From Patescibacteria group bacterium (lineage in GTDB: Bacteria; Patescibacteriota; Patescibacteriia; WFTA01; S139-112), in the NCBI GenBank assembly GCA_015485695.1, contig WFTB01000043.1, forward strand, positions 1 to 33,830: a DNA stretch of 33,830 nt, read 5' to 3'. A model generated the notes under the pieces. That model searched no databases. It was not told the DNA's origin and was given only the letters and a program-made list of their open reading frames with translations. Below are positions 14,289 to 23,325 of this stretch, piece by piece. Both the position numbers and the translations under genes were made by a program. Each line of letters begins with the position of its first letter. Within the stretch, counting starts at the first letter, position 1.

Positions 14289-14316
14289 ATTTATCAAAAA
14301 CCGTTTACATTGTCAA
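14289..14316 (-). promoter_or_regulatory. Promoter of the fic operon
   Basis: Minus strand TTGACA, 16-nt spacer, ATAAAT. The -35 is perfect. The predicted start of transcription falls in the palindromic operator, about 24 nt before the fic ATG. Confidence 0.6.
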
Positions 14317-14420
14317 GAACAAAATAGTGGTGGAGAAAGAAAACCAGAAAATCGAAAGTAAATTGATTTGATTTTTTGAACGTCGGATCGGGGAAATGCA
14401 ACGTGAGGCGCGGAAGGTTG

Positions 14421-14624
14421 TCACATGCCTAAATGCGTATGCAGAAGAGTAAAATCATTATGTTCTCCACATTCAAGAAACACCATCAAATGCAACTTCC
14501 GCTTCCGAAAGCAAACCGTACCCCGCGCCACGGGCGCGCACGTGGAAACGCCTACCTCTACGCGCCTCAGCGTGCGATCAGGCGTTCCGTTCAAAATATG
14601 TTCGCATAAAGGACAAAATCTCAC
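14421..14624 (-). CDS. Hypothetical small Cys/His-rich protein
   Basis: 67 aa from a GTG, 'MRFCPLCEHILNGTPDRTLRRVEVGVSTCAPVARGTVCFRKRKLHLMVFLECGEHNDFTLLHTHLGM'-type sequence with a 'CPLC' knuckle, three further Cys and four His, which could form a zinc-ribbon-like site. No family is recognised. The plus-strand ORF over the same DNA (14425-14634) is less protein-like (Arg/Ser/Cys-rich). A GGTGAG overlaps the GTG start region, but no clear ribosome site is seen. The stretch is more GC-rich than the flanks. It could equally be non-coding. Confidence 0.35.
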   Translation of the reverse strand: MRFCPLCEHILNGTPDRTLRRVEVGVSTCAPVARGTVCFRKRKLHLMVFLECGEHNDFTLLHTHLGM

Positions 14625-14738
14625 CGTCTTATAAAAACTCCATATTTATGAATTAAATACTGAATTTTATTTTATCACACCAACAGTATTTTATCGGATA
14701 GTTTTTAAGTGATTTTTCGTATTGTGTGTTTGGAGTTG

Positions 14739-15443
14739 TTATTGTGCTTCAATACTCCAGGATCCTTTCGCTGTAACAGCGAAGATGTAATTGCCATCAA
14801 AGACATTTTTGTATTCAAAAACAAGATCGGTGTCGCCGATTTCGTTGACAAGGCGTGAAGTTGAGTTTCCGTTCTCGTCAAAAAGTGTGACTATGAAATT
14901 GCCGCCGCCGGTGTGCGTGGCACGGAATTTATTTATTCCTTCTTTTAGAAAGAATTTTTCTGTTACATTATCACCTATGCCGTCAAATTTTTTCATTTTC
15001 TCTGCGTTCTTTTTCAGTTTTTCCGGCTGTGTAACAGTTATCTCCCACTTGCCACCATCAACCGAGATGTAATAATCTGAATTATATGCTTTGAATGAGA
15101 TTTTTCCATTGTATGCTTCTGCGGCTTTGTATCCCACACTGATGCCGACTCCCGTCCATCCTTCTCCGGAATCAAGTTTTCCATCACCATTTTCATCACG
15201 AGTAACATTGATTGAGAATGAGTCGTTTGGTCCCGTGGAGTTCTTTGCATGGATTATGGTAAGCCCTTCTTTTAGGCTGATTGGTCCCAAAGTCTGTTGT
15301 CCCTCACCGGATAATGTATATTCGGTTTTGTTTCCTGCTTTTTCTTCTTTGGCGGGTGTTTCGGGGGGTTGCAGTAATAATCCAAAAGCGGTTCCCAAAA
15401 CAAATGCGATCAAGATTGCGATTATGTTTGCCTTGTTTTGCAT
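14739..15443 (-). CDS. Exported membrane-anchored protein with two beta-sandwich-like repeats
   Basis: 234 aa. An N-terminal hydrophobic segment 'IIAILIAFVLGTAFGLLL' (about 7-24) anchors it or serves as a signal, followed by a Pro/Lys linker. Two similar halves follow: 'GPISLKEGLTIIHAKNSTGPNDSFSINVTRDENGD...YYISVDGGKWEITV' and 'EKFFLKEGINKFRATHTGGGNFIVTLFDENGN...YIFAVTAKGSWSIEA', each with the same closing pattern (aromatic, then 'G-W-I'). The first holds a Dx[DN]xDG-type calcium loop 'DENGDGKLD'. This suggests an extracellular binding domain; no enzyme motif is seen. It is transcribed divergently from the large surface protein, sharing a 134-nt promoter region. Confidence 0.7.
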   Translation of the reverse strand: MQNKANIIAILIAFVLGTAFGLLLQPPETPAKEEKAGNKTEYTLSGEGQQTLGPISLKEGLTIIHAKNSTGPNDSFSINVTRDENGDGKLDSGEGWTGVGISVGYKAAEAYNGKISFKAYNSDYYISVDGGKWEITVTQPEKLKKNAEKMKKFDGIGDNVTEKFFLKEGINKFRATHTGGGNFIVTLFDENGNSTSRLVNEIGDTDLVFEYKNVFDGNYIFAVTAKGSWSIEAQ

Positions 15444-15487
15444 AGATTTTTGTTGTTAACATTGGTAATTTATCTTGTGTATGCCCA

Positions 15488-15496
15488 ATTATACCA
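15488..15496 (-). promoter_or_regulatory. Extended -10 promoter of the exported two-repeat protein
   Basis: Minus strand TGGTATAAT, with TTGTAA 18 nt upstream as -35. The leader is about 38 nt. Confidence 0.5.
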
Positions 15497-15510
15497 AACT
15501 CTGTAATTTA

Positions 15511-15540
15511 TTTACAAATATAATTGACGGGGTGTATAAT
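15511..15540 (+). promoter_or_regulatory. Promoter of the large surface protein gene
   Basis: TTTACA, 18-nt spacer, TATAAT; the ATG at 15578 lies 38 nt further on. It overlaps the divergent promoter region. Confidence 0.5.
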
Positions 15541-15577
15541 AAAAAATACATATTACCAGTTCTAATTTTCAAACAGT

Positions 15578-17530
15578 ATGTGGCAAATTGTAAAACAAAC
15601 TGTCAAACCGATTTTTTCCGGAAGCAAGGCGGCGGTTAAATTTTGGGGAAGTGCAATTTTGTTGTTATTGGGTGCTGTGGTAACAACTGTGTATATGATG
15701 ACCGTGTTCGGCGGTAATGTGCGGTATGATGCAATTGCTGTTTGGCAAAACGACGGGGGAGATTCATGGGATATTGTCTACTCTATATACAGCGCAGATA
15801 AGAATCAATGGACAACACGTATTTCATATCCTGCAGGCACCGCCGGCGATAATACAGAAAGAATCGGACTAGTTGGTGCCCTTGAGGGAGACGATCAAGA
15901 CCCGGATATTTCAAGCGCCAAACAGCGGGCTATTGTCGTGTGGAGCAACAGTGGAGCTTCGGGAAATGCCGGCTCTGATATTTTTTATGCGGTATGGGGA
16001 ATGGGCGAGAAAGGGGAGTTTGCATGGAGTATGCCTGAGCGTCTGGCGAGTTTGCCTTATGATGATTATGATCCAACAATCTATATGCCTGATGGGCAAA
16101 ATGCTCTTGCAGTATGGATAAATAAAGGAGTTTATGAAGAGAAGCTTTATTTTGCCGAGTATAAGAACAATAAATGGAGTTCACCGGAAGTTATACAAAT
16201 GCCGTTTACGCTAAATACAATTACCGGCCCGGAACTTGCTTTCAGCGATATTAACACTCGCTATCTTTTGAGTTTTACCGCCCGTGACGGAACGGAAGAG
16301 AAGCCGTTTTTGGGTGTGTATGCAAATGGTGCATGGTCTGTTGCGCAGTTGAAAACGGATTTTCCGGCGCGTGTGGATGAATCGGTGCCGAACACATACC
16401 GCACCGCGTCCGTGATGGATGATTCAATGAAATTGCATATTGCATATACCGGCAAAGACGACAGTTTATGGCTTTATGCACTTACGGGAAGTGATGATAA
16501 AAATAAAAAACCAAAGCGCCTTGCTTCAGATGCAACGCGTCCGGGATTGCTTGCGGACAGCGCTGGTGCGCGGGTGCTTTATTCAGAGCCTGCTTCGCTT
16601 GCGGAAGTTGATGAGTCTGGCAAGGAAAAGATATTTGTAGCGACCACTGAAAACGGGAACACAAGGATTGATGCAGTAAATTTGTATTCCGGTGCGGGCA
16701 AGAAATCACTTGCGCTTTGGAGCAGTCAATCTGCTGGAGGGTCTGATATTAAGTTTTCAACATACAGTTCAAAATGGACGGAACCTGAATTCATAGAAAA
16801 TAAGTATGTCGGAGATGATCTCGCTCCCGCCGTAACTCCGATTGAAGTTGTTGTGGGGAAGGATAAAACAATACGCAAGGAAGAACAGCTTCCTATTGAT
16901 TGGGCCATATGCGGAAATGGTGTTATAGATGACCCTATTGAGGAGTGTGAGATAGGAGTTTCGTGCGCGGCTGCAAGCGATATGTGTGATTGGGATGTTA
17001 TTACCAATGCGCTTGGAAAAGCTTTCGCGGTGGCGTTTGCGTCTTGTGAATGTACAACACCTGATGATATGATTGACGGCGGCAATACAGGAAAGAACAA
17101 AAAACAAGGTCGTGGCGGTTCACTTCCCAGGTTTCCAAACCCATTTGAAGGTTTAGATGCACCCAATGTTGCGGATGTTAGTGTTTATTCGGGAGCGGCA
17201 TGCGGTTTTGACAAATTAACCATAGTGAAAGAAAAAGAAGACGAAGTAATGGTTACTTTTACCCCTGCTTCTTCCAGTGGTGATACTGAATCATTTACTT
17301 TAAATGACAGTGGAAGTTGGTCGGTTACCAACACTACCGGGACAATGAAAATATTCCCCAAAGCCGGTGTCGGCGATCAGCCATCCGCAATTGTATTTTT
17401 AGAGATTGGTCCGGATACCGTTAAGATGAGAGGATTGGTTGCGTCAAACGGATTTCAGCTTTGCGATGGGAAGTTTAGTGAAGATGGTTCTGCTACTGGG
17501 GGGAATTTAAAGCCTGCTCCGGCGCAGTAG
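15578..17530 (+). CDS. Large membrane-anchored surface protein with propeller-like repeats
   Basis: 650 aa. A single N-terminal membrane segment 'FWGSAILLLLGAVVTTVYMMTVFG' (about 23-46) has a positively charged cytoplasmic side. Residues 50-430 hold recurrent strands of the type 'DAIAVWQNDGG-SWDIVYSIYS', 'QRAIVVWSNSGA-GSDIFYAVW', 'NALAVWINKGV-EEKLYFAEY', 'SLALWSSQSAGGSDIKFSTYSSKWTEPEFI', as in BNR/sialidase-like beta-propellers without visible catalytic residues. A Cys-rich 'CGNGVIDDPIEECEIGVSC' motif (a module of many bacterial surface proteins, normally CGNGV-D-GEECD) follows, then a Gly/Lys linker and a final beta domain of about 120 residues ending 'NLKPAPAQ'. Probably a binding or adhesion protein. 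No cell-wall sorting motif is seen. The function is not known. Confidence 0.8.
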   Translation: MWQIVKQTVKPIFSGSKAAVKFWGSAILLLLGAVVTTVYMMTVFGGNVRYDAIAVWQNDGGDSWDIVYSIYSADKNQWTTRISYPAGTAGDNTERIGLVGALEGDDQDPDISSAKQRAIVVWSNSGASGNAGSDIFYAVWGMGEKGEFAWSMPERLASLPYDDYDPTIYMPDGQNALAVWINKGVYEEKLYFAEYKNNKWSSPEVIQMPFTLNTITGPELAFSDINTRYLLSFTARDGTEEKPFLGVYANGAWSVAQLKTDFPARVDESVPNTYRTASVMDDSMKLHIAYTGKDDSLWLYALTGSDDKNKKPKRLASDATRPGLLADSAGARVLYSEPASLAEVDESGKEKIFVATTENGNTRIDAVNLYSGAGKKSLALWSSQSAGGSDIKFSTYSSKWTEPEFIENKYVGDDLAPAVTPIEVVVGKDKTIRKEEQLPIDWAICGNGVIDDPIEECEIGVSCAAASDMCDWDVITNALGKAFAVAFASCECTTPDDMIDGGNTGKNKKQGRGGSLPRFPNPFEGLDAPNVADVSVYSGAACGFDKLTIVKEKEDEVMVTFTPASSSGDTESFTLNDSGSWSVTNTTGTMKIFPKAGVGDQPSAIVFLEIGPDTVKMRGLVASNGFQLCDGKFSEDGSATGGNLKPAPAQ

Positions 17531-17545
17531 TGGTGGATATGATTT

Positions 17546-17875
17546 AAAAAGTAAGGAATTCATGTCCTGCGATTACTACGCTACGCTCATAAGTATCGCT
17601 GAACGTGGCTCGCGGTGCTTGCGCTTGGGAAGCGCGCTCGCACAATGATCCGTCGTTCTTAGTCACTACGTAAAGCGCGCAAGCGCTTTTCTCACTCTCG
17701 CGGGTCTTACTCCGTGTGTGCGTTGCACACACGGAATTTGCCGAAGTGAGGACGGAGCGACCCCGAGGCGCGGTGGAGTTAGTGTTACTACGCGCTCCGC
17801 GCGTAAGATGAAGTTTGAAGCTGCCACGCGCTCGATGCGTGCGTCAGTCGGGGTTCTGTTCAAAAAAAGTTAGAA
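17546..17875. other. Non-coding hairpin-rich, GC-rich island
   Basis: No supported gene. Several perfect hairpins lie close together: AAAGCGC/GCGCTTT (about 17672), CCGTGTGTGC/GCACACACGG (about 17711-17733), ACGCGC/GCGCGT (about 17790). The base composition and CpG content are clearly higher than in the flanking genes. Short ORFs here are Arg/Ala-rich shadows. Confidence 0.5.
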
Positions 17876-17891
17876 TTTCAATCAAAAGGTA

Positions 17892-17940
17892 CCGCCAAAA
17901 TAAAAACTCCATAACAATTATGGAGTTTTTATTTTGGCGG
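17892..17940. terminator. 23-bp perfect palindrome that enters the tRNA-Ser 3' end
   Basis: CCGCCAAAATAAAAACTCC and its inverse flank a 3-nt loop, with 23 paired bases. It is a strong terminator for tRNA-Ser on the minus strand, but its right arm contains the last bases and CCA of the tRNA. Confidence 0.8.
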
Positions 17941-18024
17941 AGAGGGGGGGATTCGAACCCCCGATGCCCGTGAAGACATACCGCCTTTCCAAGGCGGCGC
18001 ACTCGGCCACTATGCGACCTCTCC
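17935..18024 (-). tRNA. tRNA-Ser(GGA), CCA encoded
   Basis: On the minus strand: acceptor GGAGAGG pairing with CCTCTCC, D arm 'GTGGCCGAGTGC', anticodon stem CCGCC/GGCGG with loop TTGGAAA (anticodon GGA), a long variable arm (about 16 nt, typical of class II tRNAs), T arm GGGGG-TTCGAATC-CCCCC, discriminator G and encoded CCA. 90 nt. Confidence 0.96.
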
Positions 18025-18130
18025 GTGTGGGCGTATATTATACCAAAATCGTCAATTTGTCGATGTTTGGTCGTTGTGAATCTTTTTTTATCGTTTTTGA
18101 GGCTGTTGAGGTGTTATTTGGGTTTTTATG

Positions 18131-18167
18131 ACAAACACAAAAGCCCCGTTTTTGGGGCTTTGTTTGT
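18131..18167 (-). terminator. Terminator of the phosphoenolpyruvate synthase gene
   Basis: AAAGCCCC and GGGGCTTT with a short T-rich loop form a strong hairpin, extended by the ACAAACA/TGTTTGT flanks, 12 nt after the stop codon on the minus strand. Confidence 0.75.
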
Positions 18168-18178
18168 ATTGGGTATTT

Positions 18179-20572
18179 TTATCGCTTTGCTAATTTTAGT
18201 CGCGTGGACAAGGCGGTGTCAGGAGTTAATGAGATTGAGTCAATATTCTCTTTTAGCAGGAATTTGGCGAACTCGGGGTAATCAGAGGGTGCTTGTCCAC
18301 AGATTCCTATTTTAATTTTGTGTTTCTTGGCGATGTCTATCGCGTATTTTATGAGCGATTTCACGGATTCGTTCTGCTCGTCGTAAACATGAGATACTAT
18401 TTCCGAGTCTCTGTCCACCCCCAAAGTCAGTTGGGTTAAGTCGTTTGATCCTATTGAAAATCCATCGAATATTTTGGCGAATTGATCGGCGAGGACAACA
18501 TTGGACGGTACTTCAACCATCATGTATATTTGCAAATCGTTTTTGCCTTGAACCAGTCCGTTTTTTTTCATTATGCCTATTACGTTTTTAGCCTCTTCGA
18601 TGGTCCTGACAAACGGTACCATTATCTTGACGTTGACAAGTCCCATGTCTCTTCTCACTTTTTTGAAAGCCATGCACTCCATGTCGAACGCGGGTCTGAA
18701 GGTTGGGTCATAATAACGGCTCGCTCCTCGCCACCCAATCATCGGATTCGACTCTTCCGGCTCGAATTCTTCACCGCCAATCAAACTGCGGTATTCGTTG
18801 GTTTTGAAATCCGACAAGCGAACAATCACGTCTTTTGGATAAAAAGCGGCGGCGATTCTCGCTATTCCTTCGGTTAGCTCGCTTATGAACATCTCTTTTC
18901 CGTTTGAATATCCTTTTTCGGTGATTATTTTTTCGATTTGCTTTTTTGTCTTTGCGTTTTTCAGTTTTTTGACGTTTAGCAATGCGAGAGGGTGAGCTTT
19001 GATGTGTTCGTTTATTATGAATTCCAGGCGCGCCAGACCCACGCCGTCGTTCGGTATTTTGCTAAAAGAGAATGCCCTAGACGGTTCCCCGACGTTTAAC
19101 ATTATTTTTGATGAGAGTTTGGGTATTTTCGATATGTTCGTCTCTTTCACGTCAAACGGAATTATTCCTTCGTATATTTTCCCTATATCGCCCTGAGAAC
19201 AGTCTACCGTTATTTTGCTACCGGTTTTTATTTTTTCGGAAGCGTCGCGTGTTCCGACTATCGCGGGTATTCCAAGTTCCCGAGACACAATCGCGGCGTG
19301 AGCCGTCCTGCCTCCGAAGTCGGTTACTATCGCTGATGCCATTTTCATTATCGGCTCCCAATCGGGAGTAGTCATATCCGTTATCAGAACTTCTCCCTTT
19401 TTGAATGTGTGCATGTCTGAACTGTCCATTATTACTCTCGCTTTTCCTTGACCGATTTTCTTACCGACCGATACTCCCGTCGCGAGCGTTACTCGAGGTT
19501 TATTTTTTAGGCTGTATTCGCGCAGAATTTGCGAATCTTCTCCGGAACGCACCGTCTCCGGTCTTGCTTGTACGATGAACAATTTGCCGGTTATTCCGTC
19601 CTTCGCCCACTCTATGTCCATTGGTTTTTTGTAGTGATTCTCGATTAGCACCGCCCATTTCGCGAGTTGCGTGATTTCCTTGTCCGTGATCGAGAATTTC
19701 ATCTGTTCGGAGCGTTTTACGGGTATGTTCTTTACCGGTTTCTTTGTGTCATATACCATGCGCATGCTTTTGGTTCCCATCCGTTTGCTCAATATCGCGT
19801 ACTTTCCTTTTGCCAGTGTCGGCTTGAACACTATGAATTCATCCGGCCTTACCGCTCCTTGGACTATGTTTTCCCCGAGTCCGTAGATTGAATTTATCAG
19901 AACCACATCTTTGAATCCGGATTCGGTGTCCAGTGTAAACATAACCCCAGAACTTGCTTTGTCCGATCGCACCATGAGTTGTACGCCGACCGAGAGCGCA
20001 ACCTTCATGTGACTGAATCCCTTATCCTCTCTGTATGAAATCGCCCTGTCGGTGAACAATGACGCGAACGCTCTTCGAACCGCGTCCAAAACATTGTCTA
20101 TGCCTCGAATGTTAAGATATGTGTCTTGCTGGCCCGCAAATGAAGCGTCCGGCAAATCTTCGGCTGTCGCCGATGACCTTATGGCGACGTCAGCCCCGGG
20201 TTTTTTTCTCTTGCCTCCTAGTTTTAGGTATGCTCCGACTATCGCTTGTTCTAACTCTTCCGGAAATTCGCCATTTAGCATTGCGGATCGTATTTTTTCG
20301 CCTTTTTGCGCCAAATTTTTCGTATCATTCGTATTGAGTCCTCTTAGCGTGGTTTGGATTTTGTCTCTCAATTTATTGTGCTCAAGGAACAAACGATAAC
20401 TTTCCGCGGTTACCGCGAATCCGTTCGGCACCGGCACTCCGGATGACCTTAGTTTTTGAAACATTTCTCCGAGGGAAGCGTTTTTTCCTCCGACCAACGA
20501 GACATCGGTGTTGCTGATTTCGTCAAACCATAGAATTAGAGAAGGGGATTTGTGAGCCATATTTTCGTTCAT
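18179..20572 (-). CDS. ppsA: Phosphoenolpyruvate synthase (pyruvate, water dikinase)
   Basis: 797 aa, the usual length. It converts pyruvate, ATP and water to PEP, AMP and phosphate (gluconeogenic direction) in the cytoplasm. N-terminal ATP-grasp-like pyruvate-phosphate dikinase domain: 'SLVGGKNASLGEM' and 'VRSSATAEDLPDASFAGQQDTYLN'. The central swivelling domain carries the phosphorylated His in 'DFGGRTAHAAIVSRELGIPAIVGT' (about residue 420). The C-terminal TIM barrel contains 'EFEPEESNPMIGWRGASRYY', 'MVEVPSNVVLADQFA', 'FSIGSNDLTQLTLGVDRDS' and the catalytic-Cys region 'IGICGQAPSDYPEFA'. All key motifs are intact. The start is either the ATG at 20572 or the one at 20560; a TATAAT ends 13 nt before the former, giving a leader of only a few bases. 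Downstream of the membrane-protein gene but with its own promoter. Confidence 0.96.
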   Translation of the reverse strand: MNENMAHKSPSLILWFDEISNTDVSLVGGKNASLGEMFQKLRSSGVPVPNGFAVTAESYRLFLEHNKLRDKIQTTLRGLNTNDTKNLAQKGEKIRSAMLNGEFPEELEQAIVGAYLKLGGKRKKPGADVAIRSSATAEDLPDASFAGQQDTYLNIRGIDNVLDAVRRAFASLFTDRAISYREDKGFSHMKVALSVGVQLMVRSDKASSGVMFTLDTESGFKDVVLINSIYGLGENIVQGAVRPDEFIVFKPTLAKGKYAILSKRMGTKSMRMVYDTKKPVKNIPVKRSEQMKFSITDKEITQLAKWAVLIENHYKKPMDIEWAKDGITGKLFIVQARPETVRSGEDSQILREYSLKNKPRVTLATGVSVGKKIGQGKARVIMDSSDMHTFKKGEVLITDMTTPDWEPIMKMASAIVTDFGGRTAHAAIVSRELGIPAIVGTRDASEKIKTGSKITVDCSQGDIGKIYEGIIPFDVKETNISKIPKLSSKIMLNVGEPSRAFSFSKIPNDGVGLARLEFIINEHIKAHPLALLNVKKLKNAKTKKQIEKIITEKGYSNGKEMFISELTEGIARIAAAFYPKDVIVRLSDFKTNEYRSLIGGEEFEPEESNPMIGWRGASRYYDPTFRPAFDMECMAFKKVRRDMGLVNVKIMVPFVRTIEEAKNVIGIMKKNGLVQGKNDLQIYMMVEVPSNVVLADQFAKIFDGFSIGSNDLTQLTLGVDRDSEIVSHVYDEQNESVKSLIKYAIDIAKKHKIKIGICGQAPSDYPEFAKFLLKENIDSISLTPDTALSTRLKLAKR

Positions 20573-20584
20573 TATGTTGAATTT

Positions 20585-20590
20585 ATTATA
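20585..20590 (-). promoter_or_regulatory. -10 box of the phosphoenolpyruvate synthase gene
   Basis: Minus-strand TATAAT, 12 nt before the ATG at 20572; the leader would be about 6 nt, so another nearly leaderless start. The -35 is weak. Confidence 0.45.
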
Positions 20591-20617
20591 AGTATTGATT
20601 TTGTTTAAGCTTTTTAT

Positions 20618-21133
20618 TTATATTGATTGATTTTGCGTACTTGAATCTTCCGTCGAATAAAATATTCCGCTTACAATGCTTGCGATTCCGGCGAATATCG
20701 CTCCTTCCGATCCGTGCGCTATCGGCTCTATGAACATATTGACTATCGTCCACGTTTCCATGAACATGAATATTTTGAACAAAGCGACGTAAATTCCCAG
20801 AAAAACTCCAATAATCAATCCCGAAGAAATCGGAATCAGAAACCTTTCGAATGCGTGTTTTTCGTTTTTTCTGTATTTTGCAATCAGCCACCCGACCCAG
20901 GCGTATGATATGAATTCAATTACGGTTACAACCGATGTGAACACAAAGTCAAACATGGCGTTCATGTTCGGAAGCATTCCGACAAGGTACAGCGCGGAGT
21001 TCAATGCAGACAGGTATATCACTGCTCGCGCTATAAATCCGTGGTGAAGTTTGACGCCGGACAGTATAAGACGACACGCGATAAATGAGTCGCTTGGTTT
21101 CGAAGCTTTGCTTGTTTGATTGATTTTGTCCAT
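20618..21133 (-). CDS. Integral membrane protein, function unknown
   Basis: 171 aa, at least four hydrophobic segments: 'HGFIARAVIYLSALNSALYLVGML', 'FDFVFTSVVTVIEFISYAWVGWLIAKY', 'FLIPISSGLIIGVFLGIYVALFKIFMFM' and 'GSEGAIFAGIASIVSGIFY'. The N-terminus (about 35 residues) is polar. No family is recognised. It lies between the groESL terminator and the pps promoter, co-directional with both. The ORF at 20586-20891 is a shadow. Confidence 0.7.
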   Translation of the reverse strand: MDKINQTSKASKPSDSFIACRLILSGVKLHHGFIARAVIYLSALNSALYLVGMLPNMNAMFDFVFTSVVTVIEFISYAWVGWLIAKYRKNEKHAFERFLIPISSGLIIGVFLGIYVALFKIFMFMETWTIVNMFIEPIAHGSEGAIFAGIASIVSGIFYSTEDSSTQNQSI

Positions 21134-21186
21134 GCTTGTGACGAGCGAGTCTTGTTGCGGGGTTAATTATAGCATTTTAGCGGAGA

Positions 21187-21216
21187 AAACAAAAACTCCG
21201 GCATTAGCCGGAGTTT
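21187..21216 (-). terminator. Terminator of groES-groEL
   Basis: AAACTCCGGC, loop ATTA, GCCGGAGTTT: a 10-bp perfect hairpin followed on the minus strand by TTGTTTT. It starts 24 nt after the groEL stop. Confidence 0.9.
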
Positions 21217-21239
21217 GTTCTTGATTTGCGGTTTTGAGT

Positions 21240-22889
<1,650 letters not shown>

Positions 22890-22892
22890 CTA

Positions 22893-23183
22893 TTATTCTA
22901 CTATTGCGATTATGTCTGATTCGGAGAGGACCAAATATTCTTCTCCATCGACCTTGATTTCATCCGGTGCGTATTTTTTAAATATCACCGTTTGACCGAC
23001 GCTTACCGACATTTCGGCGCGTTGTCCGTTATCGAGCATTTTGCCCGGACCAACCGCGACAACTTCGCCCTTCTCCGGGCGCTCCTTATCGGCGGTATCC
23101 GGCAATACTATCCCTGCTTTCGTCGTGGTATCTTCCGAGACACCTTTGACGATGATGTTGTTACCGATTGGTTTGATTTTCAT
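22893..23183 (-). CDS. groES: Co-chaperonin GroES (Hsp10)
   Basis: 96 aa. The heptameric lid of GroEL. 'MKIKPIGNNIIVKGVSEDTTTKAGIVLPDTADKERPEKGEVVAVGPG' shows the mobile loop (about 16-32) with the conserved G-I-V/I-L-P hydrophobic tripeptide that docks into GroEL. The C-terminal half 'VIFKKYAPDEIKVDGEEYLVLSESDIIAIVE' is standard. AAAGGTG is 6 nt before the ATG. First gene of the groESL operon. Confidence 0.99.
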   Translation of the reverse strand: MKIKPIGNNIIVKGVSEDTTTKAGIVLPDTADKERPEKGEVVAVGPGKMLDNGQRAEMSVSVGQTVIFKKYAPDEIKVDGEEYLVLSESDIIAIVE

Positions 23184-23200
23184 AAAACACCTTTATTGAA

Positions 23201-23227
23201 TTAGCACTCTTGTTGTGAAAGTGCTAA
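23201..23227. promoter_or_regulatory. CIRCE operator of groESL
   Basis: TTAGCACTC-N9-AAGTGCTAA, one mismatch to the consensus (first base of the right arm). It lies between the promoter and the groES ATG. Confidence 0.93.
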
Positions 23228-23243
23228 AATTAATAACAAGCAA

Positions 23244-23272
23244 ATTCTAAGACAGTTTTTTATCTTTGTCAA
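23244..23272 (-). promoter_or_regulatory. Promoter of groESL
   Basis: Minus strand TTGACA, 17-nt spacer, TAGAAT, directly upstream of the CIRCE. Same layout as the htrA operon promoter. Confidence 0.8.
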
Positions 23273-23325
23273 GAGCAAATTATCCTTGTAATACGACGTA
23301 AAACGATATAGAATTCAGTGAGCTT

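Noticed and set aside
17934-18131. ORF 'MAERGGFEPPMPVKTYRLSKAAHSATMRP'
   Set aside because: This is the well-known false ORF produced by the antisense of a tRNA-Ser gene.
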